From Chitinophagaceae bacterium (GTDB lineage Bacteria > Bacteroidota > Bacteroidia > Chitinophagales > Chitinophagaceae), in NCBI GenBank assembly GCA_021151685.1, contig JAGKWS010000014.1, positions 15,733-79,732 of the forward strand: a DNA stretch of 64,000 nucleotides. The letters run 5' to 3'. The stretch's first letter is position 1. The number at the start of each line of letters is the position of its first letter. This document shows, piece by piece, positions 1-8,198 of this stretch. A program made the position numbers and the translations under genes. A model generated the notes under the pieces. The model ran no database searches. It was not told the DNA's origin and saw nothing but the letters and a program-made list of their open reading frames with translations.

Positions 1-2
1 TC

Positions 3-998
3 CCATTATACTACACCATCAATCTGCTGTACGAAATGAAGCAGTACGATACCGCATTGGCACTGCTGAACCGTGGTCGCCGTTTCCACCCGCAGGTACA
101 CTACTTCCTCTTCCGAAAGGCCGAGGTGCTGGAAGCGCAGGGCAAGTACGAAGAGGCTTGGCGCAATGCCGATACACTGGCCAAAATGACCAATTACCCC
201 AAACACATCGACTTTGCAGCATTGCTTTATGCCCGCCGCCTGCGCAACGAGATTGGTTTGTTTTACCTGCATTCCAAAACCATAATAGGCCCTACCATAC
301 AGCCGTCTATTGCCAGTATTGCCACCGTGCAGTATAGCCGCCTTATCAAGAAGGGGATACTCAACTTCAGGGTGAACTATGCAGGCCGTTTGGCCGGGCC
401 GGGTTATCAATTCGAGGCAGAGACATATTATACGCATAAAAAAGGTTTGTCGTCCTATGCGGCAGTGGCCTATTCCCCCAATCCTATGGTGTTTCCCGGC
501 TTGCGTTTGGCCTATTCCATCAACAAGAGCCTGAAGAATGGCTGGGGTGTGGAGCTGGGTGCCCGCTACCTGCAGCTCATGAACAACAGCAACCTGTTTT
601 CGCCCATGGGGGGTATCTCTAAAGAGATAAACGACTTCTATATCAACTTCAAGCTCTACAACATGCAATTGAAGTATGTTGATACCCTGGGCGACAGTAC
701 CATTAACCGCAAGTACTTTACGGGTATCCTCACGGTGCGCTACTACCTGCGCGACAACCAGACCGAGTATTTCTCGGCCATGGCAGGCTATGGTACCGCA
801 CCCGACGATTTTAGTACCGCCTACTTCCTTGCCGAGAACTCCAGCTACAAGACGGTATCTTGTGGGGCAGGCTATCGCAAATTCTTCAGTTACCGTACTT
901 CTATAGGGGTCAATGCATCGTGGTACAACATAAAAACCAATATAGATGCCTATAAAAACCAGTACGATATTTACGTATCGCTGCAACGACGGTTTTGA
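3..998 (+). CDS. YaiO-like outer-membrane beta-barrel protein with TPR (5' partial)
   Basis: The reading frame is open from the first complete codon, so the start lies upstream of the window. The visible N-terminal part has TPR-like helices (alternating A/L/Y pattern with LNRGRRFHP and GKYEEAWRNAD). About 240 residues of alternating aromatic and polar strands follow, ending in ...SLQRRF with a terminal Phe, as in outer-membrane barrels. This TPR-plus-barrel layout matches the YaiO family. The role is probably outer-membrane, but the substrate is unknown. The DUF4838 gene starts 50 bases downstream on the same strand, so the two may be co-transcribed. Confidence 0.7.
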   Translation, partial: PLYYTINLLYEMKQYDTALALLNRGRRFHPQVHYFLFRKAEVLEAQGKYEEAWRNADTLAKMTNYPKHIDFAALLYARRLRNEIGLFYLHSKTIIGPTIQPSIASIATVQYSRLIKKGILNFRVNYAGRLAGPGYQFEAETYYTHKKGLSSYAAVAYSPNPMVFPGLRLAYSINKSLKNGWGVELGARYLQLMNNSNLFSPMGGISKEINDFYINFKLYNMQLKYVDTLGDSTINRKYFTGILTVRYYLRDNQTEYFSAMAGYGTAPDDFSTAYFLAENSSYKTVSCGAGYRKFFSYRTSIGVNASWYNIKTNIDAYKNQYDIYVSLQRRF

Positions 999-1048
999 TG
1001 ACCCCGCATAATGCCGATATTTGCAGCTCTATTCATATTCAGGATATA

Positions 1049-3292
1049 ATGAAATTTATTTTCCGGTTACTCATTTTGTTGCTGGGTGTAAGTGCCTGTA
1101 GTGGCAACGCTCAGGAACTAACCATTACAGACGGCAACACAACCAACTATTGCATTGCCCTGCCCGAAGCCCCCACCAAACTCGAGGAACGGTCGGCAAG
1201 GGTATTGCAAGACTATATAAAGCGTGCTACCGGTGTGCAAATGAAGATTGTAAGCGAGCGTGCCGTTGCAACGCCCGCAGCTATCTATATAGGGCATACG
1301 CGTAAAGAGGGCATCATCATACCCGGCAAGCTACCCAACGAGGCGCACCGTATACAGGTACAGGGCAAAGACCTGCTGATATGTGGCGGCAGTGGCCGTG
1401 GGCTTATATATGGGGTATATGCCTTTATAGAGAAGTATATTGGTGCCCGCAAATTGGCCGATGCACCCGCTATAGTACCCGAGCTGAAACGCCTGAAAGT
1501 GCCCGAAAACCTGAAAGAAGAAAGCCGCCCGCAGTTTGTGTACCGCGAATGCTTCTACCCGCAATCGCGCGATGCCGAGTATTTGGAATGGTACCGTTTG
1601 CAGCAGTTCGAAGATTTGTGGGGGCTGTGGGGCCACTCTTACAACAAGCTGGTACCGGCGGGTACCTACTTCAAAACGCATCCCGAATACTTTGCACTGG
1701 TGAAGGGGGTAAGGCAGCCAACCCAGTTGTGCCTGAGTAACGAAAGTGTCTATACCATTGCCGAGGCCGAGCTGCGGCAACGTATGACGGCCAACCCCGA
1801 TGCCATGTATTGGTCGGTAGGCCCCAATGATGATATAGGCTGGTGCGAATGTGCCCAGTGCAAGGCGGTAGATGATGAGCAGGGCACACAGGCCGGTTCG
1901 CTTATCAAATTTGTGAACCGCATCGCCAGGGCATTCCCCGACAAGTACATTACCACATTAGCCTATGGCTATACACACCGTGCCCCGCACAGCCTGAAGC
2001 CCGAAAGCAATGTGTATATATTCTTGAGTAATATAGATGCCTACCGCGACAAACCGCTGGCCACCGAACCCAGCGCAGCCGCCTTCCGCAACGATGTGAA
2101 GCAGTGGGGCACTCTTACCGGCAACCTGTTTGTGTGGGACTACATCACCCAGTTCACCAACTATCTGGCTCCGTTCCCCAATCTGCTGACGCTGCAACCC
2201 AATATGCAGTTCTACAAAGAGAATGGCATAAAAGGTGTATTTGCCCAGGGCAGTGGTGATACCTATGGCGAGTGGGCCGAGCTGCGCAGCTACCTTACCG
2301 CCCGCTTGCTGAATGACTGCAAGCTGGATGTAAAACCCCTGACCGAGGAGTTCTTGCAGAAGTACTACGGCCCGGCAGCCAAGCAACTGCTGCCCTACAT
2401 AGGCCAGTTGCATGGCAATTTGGAAGAAAGCAAGCGCAAGCTGGATATATATGGCAACCCGGTGAACGAGTGGAACAGCTACCTGAACCCCGAAAAGATG
2501 GATGCCTACAGCCAGTTGTGGGATGGTGCTGAGGGTATTGCCGAAAGCAACCCCATCTATGCCGAAAGGGTAGGGCGGGCGCACCTGAGTTTGGAATATG
2601 CTGTGCTGCAACAGTCAAAATTTTATGGCATAGAGAAGTTTGGTGTGTTTGAGAAGAATGATAAGGGCGAATGGATCATACATCCTGGCCTGAAGGAAAA
2701 GGTGGCCCGCTTTGTGGCCAACTGCAAAAAGGCCAAGGTGACCGAACTATCGGAAGGGGGCATGACACCAGATGCCTACCAGGCCGAATGGAATGCCATA
2801 TTTGCGGCAGGTGTTACACCATCTATGGCGGTAGGGGCGGCCGTAACGCTGCAATACCCTGCTGCTACCGACTACCCCGCCAAGGGCACCCGCACCCTCA
2901 CCGATGGCACCCCCGGCTACAACGATTTTAGCTATAATTGGCTGTGCTTTTATGGCACCAATATGGTGGCTACCATAGATATGGGTACTGCCAAAAACAT
3001 CAATGGCATGAAGATGCACTTTCTGGACGACCCACGGCACTGGATATTTTTGCCAGAGAAGGTGACAATTGAGGTGTCGGAAGATGGTGTAAACTACAAA
3101 CCATTTGGTATGGTGGCTACACCTGCACAGGAAGAGCATTACGAAGTAACGGTGAAGCAGTACGCCGCCGAGGCAAAAGCTAAAGCCCGCTATGTGCGTG
3201 TAACGGCTACCAACCTGCCCGCACTACCCTCATGGCGCGCCCGCAACAACAAAAAGCCCATGATAGCCTGCGACGAGATATTTGTGCAATAA
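1049..3292 (+). CDS. DUF4838 domain lipoprotein, glycoside-hydrolase-like
   Basis: The predicted protein is 747 residues. The start at 1049 is preferred over the TTG at 995 because it directly gives a lipoprotein signal peptide, MKFIFRLLILLLGVSACSG, with a Cys after the hydrophobic core. An alpha-glucuronidase-type N-terminal region (AARVLQDYIKRATG-like, GSGRGLIYGVYAFIE) is followed by the DUF4838 core, which contains SVGPNDDIGWCECAQCKAVD and FVWDYITQFTNYLAPFPN. The last 150 residues look like an F5/8 type C (discoidin-like) carbohydrate-binding domain (VATIDMGTAKNINGMKMHF, VTIEVSEDGVNYKPFG). The protein is probably surface-anchored and acts on glycans. Its substrate cannot be read from the sequence. 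A strong hairpin terminator follows. Confidence 0.85.
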   Translation: MKFIFRLLILLLGVSACSGNAQELTITDGNTTNYCIALPEAPTKLEERSARVLQDYIKRATGVQMKIVSERAVATPAAIYIGHTRKEGIIIPGKLPNEAHRIQVQGKDLLICGGSGRGLIYGVYAFIEKYIGARKLADAPAIVPELKRLKVPENLKEESRPQFVYRECFYPQSRDAEYLEWYRLQQFEDLWGLWGHSYNKLVPAGTYFKTHPEYFALVKGVRQPTQLCLSNESVYTIAEAELRQRMTANPDAMYWSVGPNDDIGWCECAQCKAVDDEQGTQAGSLIKFVNRIARAFPDKYITTLAYGYTHRAPHSLKPESNVYIFLSNIDAYRDKPLATEPSAAAFRNDVKQWGTLTGNLFVWDYITQFTNYLAPFPNLLTLQPNMQFYKENGIKGVFAQGSGDTYGEWAELRSYLTARLLNDCKLDVKPLTEEFLQKYYGPAAKQLLPYIGQLHGNLEESKRKLDIYGNPVNEWNSYLNPEKMDAYSQLWDGAEGIAESNPIYAERVGRAHLSLEYAVLQQSKFYGIEKFGVFEKNDKGEWIIHPGLKEKVARFVANCKKAKVTELSEGGMTPDAYQAEWNAIFAAGVTPSMAVGAAVTLQYPAATDYPAKGTRTLTDGTPGYNDFSYNWLCFYGTNMVATIDMGTAKNINGMKMHFLDDPRHWIFLPEKVTIEVSEDGVNYKPFGMVATPAQEEHYEVTVKQYAAEAKAKARYVRVTATNLPALPSWRARNNKKPMIACDEIFVQ

Positions 3293-3312
3293 GCTGATGC
3301 AATCAGTTACAT

Positions 3313-3356
3313 AACACGGGCACCGGCAACCAGGTTGTTGGTGCCCGTGGTGTTTT
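3313..3356 (+). terminator. Rho-independent terminator after the DUF4838 gene
   Basis: CACGGGCACC at 3315-3324 pairs perfectly with GGTGCCCGTG at 3340-3349, with further pairing of the inner GGCAAC/GTTGTT, and a short T run follows. It lies 20 bases after the stop codon. Confidence 0.8.
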
Positions 3357-3361
3357 AGGGC

Positions 3362-3990
3362 CGGAGTGGATAGGGTGTTTGATGCCCCGTTATGCCCCAT
3401 TGGGGTAATGATTGTGGTGTTGGTTGGTAGGGTATTCGGTGCCCTGTTATGCCCTATTTGGGTAATGAATGTGGTATGAGTGGGTAGTGTGTTTGATGCC
3501 CCGTTATGCCCTATTTGGGTAATGAATGTGGTATGAGTGGGTAGTGTGTTTGATGCCCCGTTATGCCCCATTTGGGTAATGATTGTGGCAGGAGTGGGTA
3601 GTGTGTTTGATGCCCCGTTGTGCCCTATTTGGGTAATGATTGTGGCAGGAGTGGGTAGTGTGTTTGATGCCCCGTTGTGCCCCATATGGGTAATGACTGC
3701 GGTGTTGGCTGGTAGAGTATATGATGCCCCATTGTGCCCTGTTTGGGTAATGAATGTGGTGTTGGCTGGTAGAGTATACGATGCCCCATTGTACCCCGTA
3801 TGGGTAATGAATGTGGTGTGAGTGGGTAGGGTATACGATGCCCCATTGTACCCCGTATGGGTAATGATTGTAGCAGGAGTGGGCGGTGTATACGATGCCC
3901 CGTTGTGCCCTGTATGGGTAATGATTGTGGCAGGAGTGGGTAGGGTATACGATGCCCCATTGTACCCCATTGGGGTAATGGAGAATGTGG
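3362..3990. repeat. 57-bp tandem repeat array (about 11 units)
   Basis: The anchor GGTAATG recurs at 3404, 3461, 3518, 3575, 3632, 3689, 3746, 3803, 3860, 3917 and 3974, exactly 57 bases apart every time. Units differ by clustered substitutions but by no insertion or deletion between anchors. Each unit carries a small inverted repeat of the form T(A/G)CCC...GGGTA just before and across the anchor. Units near 3681 and 3963 are perfect or near-perfect palindromes. Because 57 is a multiple of three, several frames on both strands stay open through the array. I regard these as by-products and the array as a non-coding minisatellite, although coding of a 19-residue repeat cannot be excluded. Confidence 0.9.
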
Positions 3991-4030
3991 AGCGTACAAT
4001 TGTATTTGGGGTGATAGGTGCCATGGGGTA

Positions 4031-4326
4031 ACTGGTTTTTTGGGTGGAAATTGGCTGGGTATGTATTGGGGGGAGTACTCACTCAATGGTTGCCAATGAT
4101 GTAGCCACAACAAAGATGCCCCAAACCAAGCAACCCGGCAACTGCCGGCACCATGATACACTTGCAGACGGTCTATGAAAGGCTGTTTTCTGCTAATGAT
4201 AAAAAGCCAAATGCAGTGTGGGCAAGGGTTTGGGGATGAAATGTCTCATTAATTTGGTTGCGTGCATCGTGGTGTTTTTAGGCATGGGGGGGCTCGAAGA
4301 GGACTCCCGGTGAAGGCAAAGTTTCA
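4031..4326. other. Intergenic stretch between repeat array and antitoxin gene
   Basis: No convincing gene was found on either strand. The composition shifts here from the GC-balanced core to the AT-richer island. A G-rich run near 4287-4293 and a promoter-like box at the right edge are the only landmarks. Confidence 0.5.
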
Positions 4327-4334
4327 TAAATTTG
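4327..4334 (+). promoter_or_regulatory. TAnnTTTG promoter box (TAAATTTG) for the antitoxin gene
   Basis: TAAATTTG matches the Bacteroidota -7 consensus and ends only four bases before the ATG at 4339. If it is used, the transcript would be leaderless. No clear TTG box is visible about 20 bases upstream, so this is a tentative call. Confidence 0.45.
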
Positions 4335-4338
4335 GTAG

Positions 4339-4572
4339 ATGCAAGTTCAGGTAGATATAGAGTTTGATCAGTTGGTGAAAATTGTAAAAGGTTTGCCATC
4401 TGCTAAGTTGCGGCAACTAAAAGCTGAAATAGAGAAAACTACTGTAGATGAGGAGGGCACTACGGCTGATTTGGAAAACTTGCTTTTGAAAGGCCCTACC
4501 GCCACAGAAAAACAACTACGCACCATTGAGAAGAACAGAAAAACTATCAACGAATGGCGAATAAAACATTAG
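4339..4572 (+). CDS. VapB-like antitoxin of a PIN-domain toxin pair
   Basis: A 77-residue charged protein. The C-terminal stretch with LLLKGPT, QLRTIEKNRKTINEWR resembles small antitoxins found upstream of PIN-domain toxins in Bacteroidota. The hydrophobic N-terminal segment IEFDQLVKIVKGLPSAKL is followed by acidic and helical parts. Its 3' end overlaps the ATG of the VapC remnant by 19 bases, the usual toxin-antitoxin arrangement. It is predicted to have bound the toxin through its C-terminus and possibly the operator through its N-terminus. Since the toxin is broken, it may now be an orphan. The family call rests on remembered sequence resemblance plus context. Confidence 0.65.
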   Translation: MQVQVDIEFDQLVKIVKGLPSAKLRQLKAEIEKTTVDEEGTTADLENLLLKGPTATEKQLRTIEKNRKTINEWRIKH

Positions 4573-4791
4573 TGCTTGATACGTCTGTTCTGATCGATTA
4601 CTATCGCAAAACTGATAAAGAGAATTCACTTTGGCTTAAATTGATTCGTCAGGGGTATTTCTTGCTATATCTTAGTGTTTGGCGTAGGCATAGCCTACGC
4701 CAAACTTTATGATAAGCTACGGCTAACTGGGGAACAAAAGACTACTTTAAAGAACTTGAATCAGAATTTATTGAGGGAGATTTTTGATTAA
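4554..4791 (+). pseudogene. VapC-like PIN-domain toxin remnant, interrupted by a palindromic repeat
   Basis: The frame from 4554 begins MANKTLVLDTSVLIDYYRKT, the typical PIN-domain start with the first catalytic Asp in LDTS. It runs to YFLLYLSV and then enters the palindrome at 4677-4705, stopping at 4710 after 52 residues. A full toxin is about 130 residues. Past the repeat, another frame reads EQKTTLKNLNQNLLREIFD and stops at 4789. This resembles the middle of VapC proteins, so the element seems to have split the gene and the C-terminal half is lost. The catalytic acidic residues of the C-terminal half are absent, so it should be inactive. Confidence 0.65.
4677..4732 (+). repeat. Dispersed palindromic repeat, copy 1
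   Basis: GTTTGGCGTAGGC (4677-4689), a 3-base loop and GCCTACGCCAAAC (4693-4705) form a perfect 13-bp hairpin. A conserved tail runs to 4732 (ATGATAAGCTACGGCTAACT and GGGG). The same palindrome and tail occur at 8782-8837, and the tail alone recurs at 8848-8880. This copy interrupts the VapC remnant. It looks like a REP/MITE-type mobile palindrome. Confidence 0.85.
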
Positions 4792-4810
4792 AGAGGTAAA
4801 TTTGAAAATT

Positions 4811-6049
4811 ATGGCTAAACTCAAGGTTAAATATGTAGGTCCAATAAAAGAGGGGTATAACTCCAATGATGGGTTTATAGATTTCAAAGGAGTAACCGTT
4901 TTTATAGGTAATCAGGGCAGTGGAAAAAGTACTATTGCAAAGTTGTTTTCATGCCTAAGTTGGATTGAAAAAGCACTCGTGAGGGGTGACTTTACTGATA
5001 AATATGTAATGCAATACAAGCGGTTTAAAAAACATCTTGAATATCAGAATCTTGGGAACTACTTGAATGACGATTCTATTATCGAATATATTGGCGATGC
5101 ATATCATCTTACCTATTTGCGTGGACAATTTAATGTTGTTACGAACTTAGGTCAGGAGAATTTTAGTTTTCCTAAAATTATGTATGTTCCAGCAGAGCGA
5201 AATTTTGTCAGCTCCGTTGATCGACCTGACCTTATAAAGCGCCTGCCATTGCCTTTATACACCTTTATGGATGAATACGAAGCAGCGAAAATGGAGCTGA
5301 AAGGTGTTGTACTACTACCCATTAATAATGTTGCCTTTGAATACAGAAAACAAAATAAAAGTTCGTGGCTTATTGGCCCTGACTATGAACTAGAGTTGTT
5401 AGAGGCGTCAAGTGGATTTCAGTCTCTCGTTCCCATGGTATTGGTTACTCGATACCTGTCGGAGGTAATTAAAAACAAGAGCAGCGTCACAAGGAAGGAT
5501 ATTAACCGCGAAGAGGAGCAAAAAATAAGGAATGCAGTTGCTAAAGCAATTGAGGATAATAAAATTTCAGAAGACGTACTGAAGGTAGTGTTGGAACAAT
5601 TATCGGCAAAATTCAAATATCAAAGTTTTATCAATATTGTTGAGGAGCCTGAACAAAATTTGTACCCTGAATCACAGAATAATATTCTTTTTGAACTTTT
5701 GAAGTTTAAGAACGAAAAGCCAGAGAATAAATTAATAATAACCACACATAGTCCGTATTTAATAAATGATATTACTCTGTGTGTAGAGGCTTTCAATTTG
5801 TTACGTAAGATCGAGATAGCAAAAAAAGAAACAGAATTGAATTCAGAAGTAGGGAAGGTAGTCCCCTTAGATTCTGTTGTTGATCCAGATGATCTTGTAA
5901 TCTACGAATTGTATGAAAAAGAGGGAAGTATAAAACTGTTGGGGAATTACAAAGGATTACCGTCGGACGAAAACAAGCTAAATGTAGAGTTGGGAACTAC
6001 AAACGATAGATTTTCCGAACTTTTTAAAATTGAAGATTTATGCCGGTAA
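4811..6049 (+). CDS. AAA family ATPase (SMC/OLD-like ABC ATPase), candidate defence protein
   Basis: The protein is 412 residues from the ATG at 4811; a TTG at 4784 is an alternative start. The Walker A is GNQGSGKST at residues 33-41. The signature-like SSGFQS lies mid-protein. The Walker B is INIVEEPEQNLYPE with the paired Glu near 278-279, and the switch His is in TTHSPYLIND near 313. The short insert between the two halves is typical of the AAA_15/AAA_21-like ATPases that partner nucleases in antiphage systems. The last 10 bases overlap the next gene, implying translational coupling and a joint function. The gene is AT-rich and sits next to toxin-antitoxin debris. The defence role is an inference. 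Confidence 0.75.
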   Translation: MAKLKVKYVGPIKEGYNSNDGFIDFKGVTVFIGNQGSGKSTIAKLFSCLSWIEKALVRGDFTDKYVMQYKRFKKHLEYQNLGNYLNDDSIIEYIGDAYHLTYLRGQFNVVTNLGQENFSFPKIMYVPAERNFVSSVDRPDLIKRLPLPLYTFMDEYEAAKMELKGVVLLPINNVAFEYRKQNKSSWLIGPDYELELLEASSGFQSLVPMVLVTRYLSEVIKNKSSVTRKDINREEEQKIRNAVAKAIEDNKISEDVLKVVLEQLSAKFKYQSFINIVEEPEQNLYPESQNNILFELLKFKNEKPENKLIITTHSPYLINDITLCVEAFNLLRKIEIAKKETELNSEVGKVVPLDSVVDPDDLVIYELYEKEGSIKLLGNYKGLPSDENKLNVELGTTNDRFSELFKIEDLCR

Positions 6050-6657
6050 ACTTCTTTAATCCGTCATGTGAAAATGCAAACGGTATGTGTCTTCAATTGA
6101 ATCATTCTTGTCTTATAGATTTTAATTGGGCTGCGTTTGGTGTAAGTGATGCAAATTCAAATGCAAGAGTACCTGCACAGTTAGTGCCTCAAGGGGTGCC
6201 AAATGATTTCGAAATACAAAATAATGGCAGGACAATTCAATTCAAAGCTGTAGATTACTGTATTGATATATTCAGAACAGGCAATTATGATTTGGATGAT
6301 GATAACAGAGACCCAGCACAGTTTTCTTCCGACAATGTTCGCATTCCCGGCGTTCCAAATGAATTGATTAAAAGATGCGAGGGCTTTTTTGTATATGAAA
6401 ATAACATCCTTTTCTTTGAAATAAAGACAGGGCTTTCAGGGTCTTGGTTGAAAGATGCTCGAGAAAAATTTGAGGAAACGATCCTCAGTTTTAGACAATA
6501 CCATTCACACCTTAATCTAAATGTCTTGCCGCCGATCATAGCCAACAAAAACTACCCACCAATTAGAGTCCACCAAAACGAAGGAGTGCAACAACGTATT
6601 TTGAGAGACAAAATTCAATTGCAATTTATTTTGCAACCATTCTTAAATATCCCGTGA
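6040..6657 (+). CDS. Putative PD-(D/E)XK-like protein partnered with the ATPase
   Basis: A 205-residue protein of no family I recognise. It overlaps the ATPase gene by 10 bases. A hydrophobic strand followed by an ExK triad, ILFFEIKTG (Glu about 127, Lys about 129), and an upstream acidic strand YCIDIF (Asp about 76) fit the core of a PD-(D/E)XK nuclease fold. The spacing is unusually long and no catalytic Gln or His is obvious. The rest is mixed alpha/beta without a signal peptide, so it is cytoplasmic. Its likely role is as the effector of the ATPase. The nuclease call is tentative. Confidence 0.5.
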   Translation: MPVNFFNPSCENANGMCLQLNHSCLIDFNWAAFGVSDANSNARVPAQLVPQGVPNDFEIQNNGRTIQFKAVDYCIDIFRTGNYDLDDDNRDPAQFSSDNVRIPGVPNELIKRCEGFFVYENNILFFEIKTGLSGSWLKDAREKFEETILSFRQYHSHLNLNVLPPIIANKNYPPIRVHQNEGVQQRILRDKIQLQFILQPFLNIP

Positions 6658-6898
6658 TATGGCCTTTAACGAGGGGGGCTTTCCGTCTCCGCCGTGTCTC
6701 TCGCAGAGGACGTGACGGCAATCAGGTGGTGAATTCTGCGACTAAGCAAGTTGATGAGCGCATACAACCACTGTACATATTTGATAATAAGGGTGTTATG
6801 AAATGGTTGTACAGAAAGAATACCAACAGAGGCAGAAATACCCATGTACCTGGCATGCTAAAGAACACCAACATCTACAGAATGTAAGCCCTACTTTA
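6658..6898. other. Short region without a convincing gene
   Basis: An open frame (6654-6887) starts on the stop codon of the previous gene. Its Arg-rich product has no recognisable features, and its start would be a GTG without support. It may be a decayed third gene of the ATPase operon, but I see nothing to prove coding. Confidence 0.4.
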
Positions 6899-7252
6899 CT
6901 ACTTCCTTGCCTCTATTAAAGCTCTTAGTTTCTTTTCATTTGCATCGCCCCATTGTCCTATAGCCAATATGACAGGAATAAGGCTTTTGCCGAAGTCGGT
7001 CAGGTAGTATTCCACTTTAGGTGGTACTACCGGATAGATGATTTTGGAAATCAGCTCATGATCTTCAAGTTCTTTCAGTTGGATGTTTAGCACCCTTCTC
7101 GAAGCATCAGGTATCTTCCGTTGCAGTTCGCTTGGGCGTTTATGGCCCTGATCTATGAACCATAGTAATCGGATTTTCCATTTGCCGTACAATACCTCGC
7201 TCACCAAATCGAGCCCACAATTCAGGTTCAACGGTATCTTCCTTTCTTTCAT
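6899..7252 (-). CDS. HxlR family transcriptional regulator
   Basis: A 117-residue winged-helix protein with the HxlR pattern: LVSEVLYGKWKIRLLWFID, then RPSELQRKIPDASRRVLNIQLKELE as the recognition helix region, then the wing with VEYYLTDFGKSLIPVI. It normally acts as a dimeric repressor or activator responding to reactive electrophiles or redox stress. It is divergent from the SDR gene, with 139 bases between them. It most likely controls that gene and its NTF2 neighbour by binding the shared promoter region. Confidence 0.9.
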   Translation of the reverse strand: MKERKIPLNLNCGLDLVSEVLYGKWKIRLLWFIDQGHKRPSELQRKIPDASRRVLNIQLKELEDHELISKIIYPVVPPKVEYYLTDFGKSLIPVILAIGQWGDANEKKLRALIEARK

Positions 7253-7391
7253 GGCACGAAATTACCCCAATAGACCATATTGCTCAATAGGGGATAAAAT
7301 TATCGGTATGCCATTCGGTTTTCCGTACTTGTATCAAGGGATGGTACGTCTCAATTTTGCTCATAGAAATTCAAAAGCAAAAAGGTAAAAA

Positions 7392-8177
7392 ATGGGAAGA
7401 GAATTTAGTAGTGAATTAAAGGGCAAAATTGCTCTGGTAACGGGTGGCACTAAAGGTGCCGGAAGGGCCATTGCAGAAAGGCTGTTGCATGCGGGCGCAA
7501 CGGTAGTTATTACAGCAAGAAATGCGCCGGAAGCCGATACCGGGATGCATTTCATTCCTGCCGACCTAAGCAAGGCCGAAGGAGCAAAAAAAGTGGTCGG
7601 CGAAGTTTTAACGACTTATGGACGGTTAGACATTCTTGTGAACAACCTTGGTTCTTCAGCAACACCGGCTGGTGGCTTTGCTGCATTAACTGACGAAGAC
7701 TGGGAAACGACATTGCAAGCAAATCTGCTTGCTCCTGTCCGACTTGATAGAGGATTTTTACCTCAAATGATAGAACGGAAAAGCGGAGTTATCATTCACA
7801 TTGCTTCTATTCAAGGTAAACTGCCTTTGTATGACTCGACATTGCCGTATGCTGCCGCAAAGGCGGGACTGAGAAATTACAGCAAAAGTTTGTCGAATGA
7901 GGTTGCGCCAAAAGGTGTACGCGTGCTCACTGTTTCGCCGGGGTGGATAAATACAACAGCGTCTATTGACTGGCTGGGCGAGATTGCAAGAAACGCCAAT
8001 AGTACCATACAAGAAGCACGGCAAAGTGTGATGGATGCATTGGGTGGCATCCCAATCGGAAGACCTGCGGAGCCAGAAGAAGTGGCTGATTTGGTAGGCT
8101 TTTTGGTTTCACCAAGAGCTGGCTATCTCACAGGAACAGAATTTGTAATTGACGGCGGTACAGTACCAACCATTTAA
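7392..8177 (+). CDS. SDR family oxidoreductase
   Basis: A 261-residue classical short-chain dehydrogenase/reductase. The NAD(P)-binding TGGTKGAG is at residues 17-24, NNLG at 84-87, catalytic Ser at about 139 in IHIASIQG, and YAAAK with Tyr 153 and Lys 157. The C-terminal FVIDGG box is present. The start at 7392 gives the usual short N-terminal tail. The substrate is unknown. It is followed after 21 bases by an NTF2-like gene and is divergent from an HxlR regulator. This arrangement is common for inducible detoxification or electrophile-response modules. Confidence 0.93.
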   Translation: MGREFSSELKGKIALVTGGTKGAGRAIAERLLHAGATVVITARNAPEADTGMHFIPADLSKAEGAKKVVGEVLTTYGRLDILVNNLGSSATPAGGFAALTDEDWETTLQANLLAPVRLDRGFLPQMIERKSGVIIHIASIQGKLPLYDSTLPYAAAKAGLRNYSKSLSNEVAPKGVRVLTVSPGWINTTASIDWLGEIARNANSTIQEARQSVMDALGGIPIGRPAEPEEVADLVGFLVSPRAGYLTGTEFVIDGGTVPTI

Positions 8178-8198
8178 TACAACAAAAAATCAAAAAGA

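Noticed and set aside
3362..3990. CRISPR array
   Set aside because: Units are contiguous variants of the same 57 bases with no alternating conserved repeat and variable spacer, and there is no cas gene in the window.
3230..4024. Minus-strand frame of 264 residues through the 57-bp repeats, giving a 19-residue repeated peptide
   Set aside because: The frame is open mainly because 57 is a multiple of three; two other frames on this strand are also open for most of the array. Its C-terminal part runs antisense into the DUF4838 gene, and no start signal is visible. It was kept as a finding, not as a gene.
6654..6887. 77-residue frame after the nuclease-like gene
   Set aside because: It starts with GTG on the preceding stop codon, is Arg-rich, and shows no recognisable motif.
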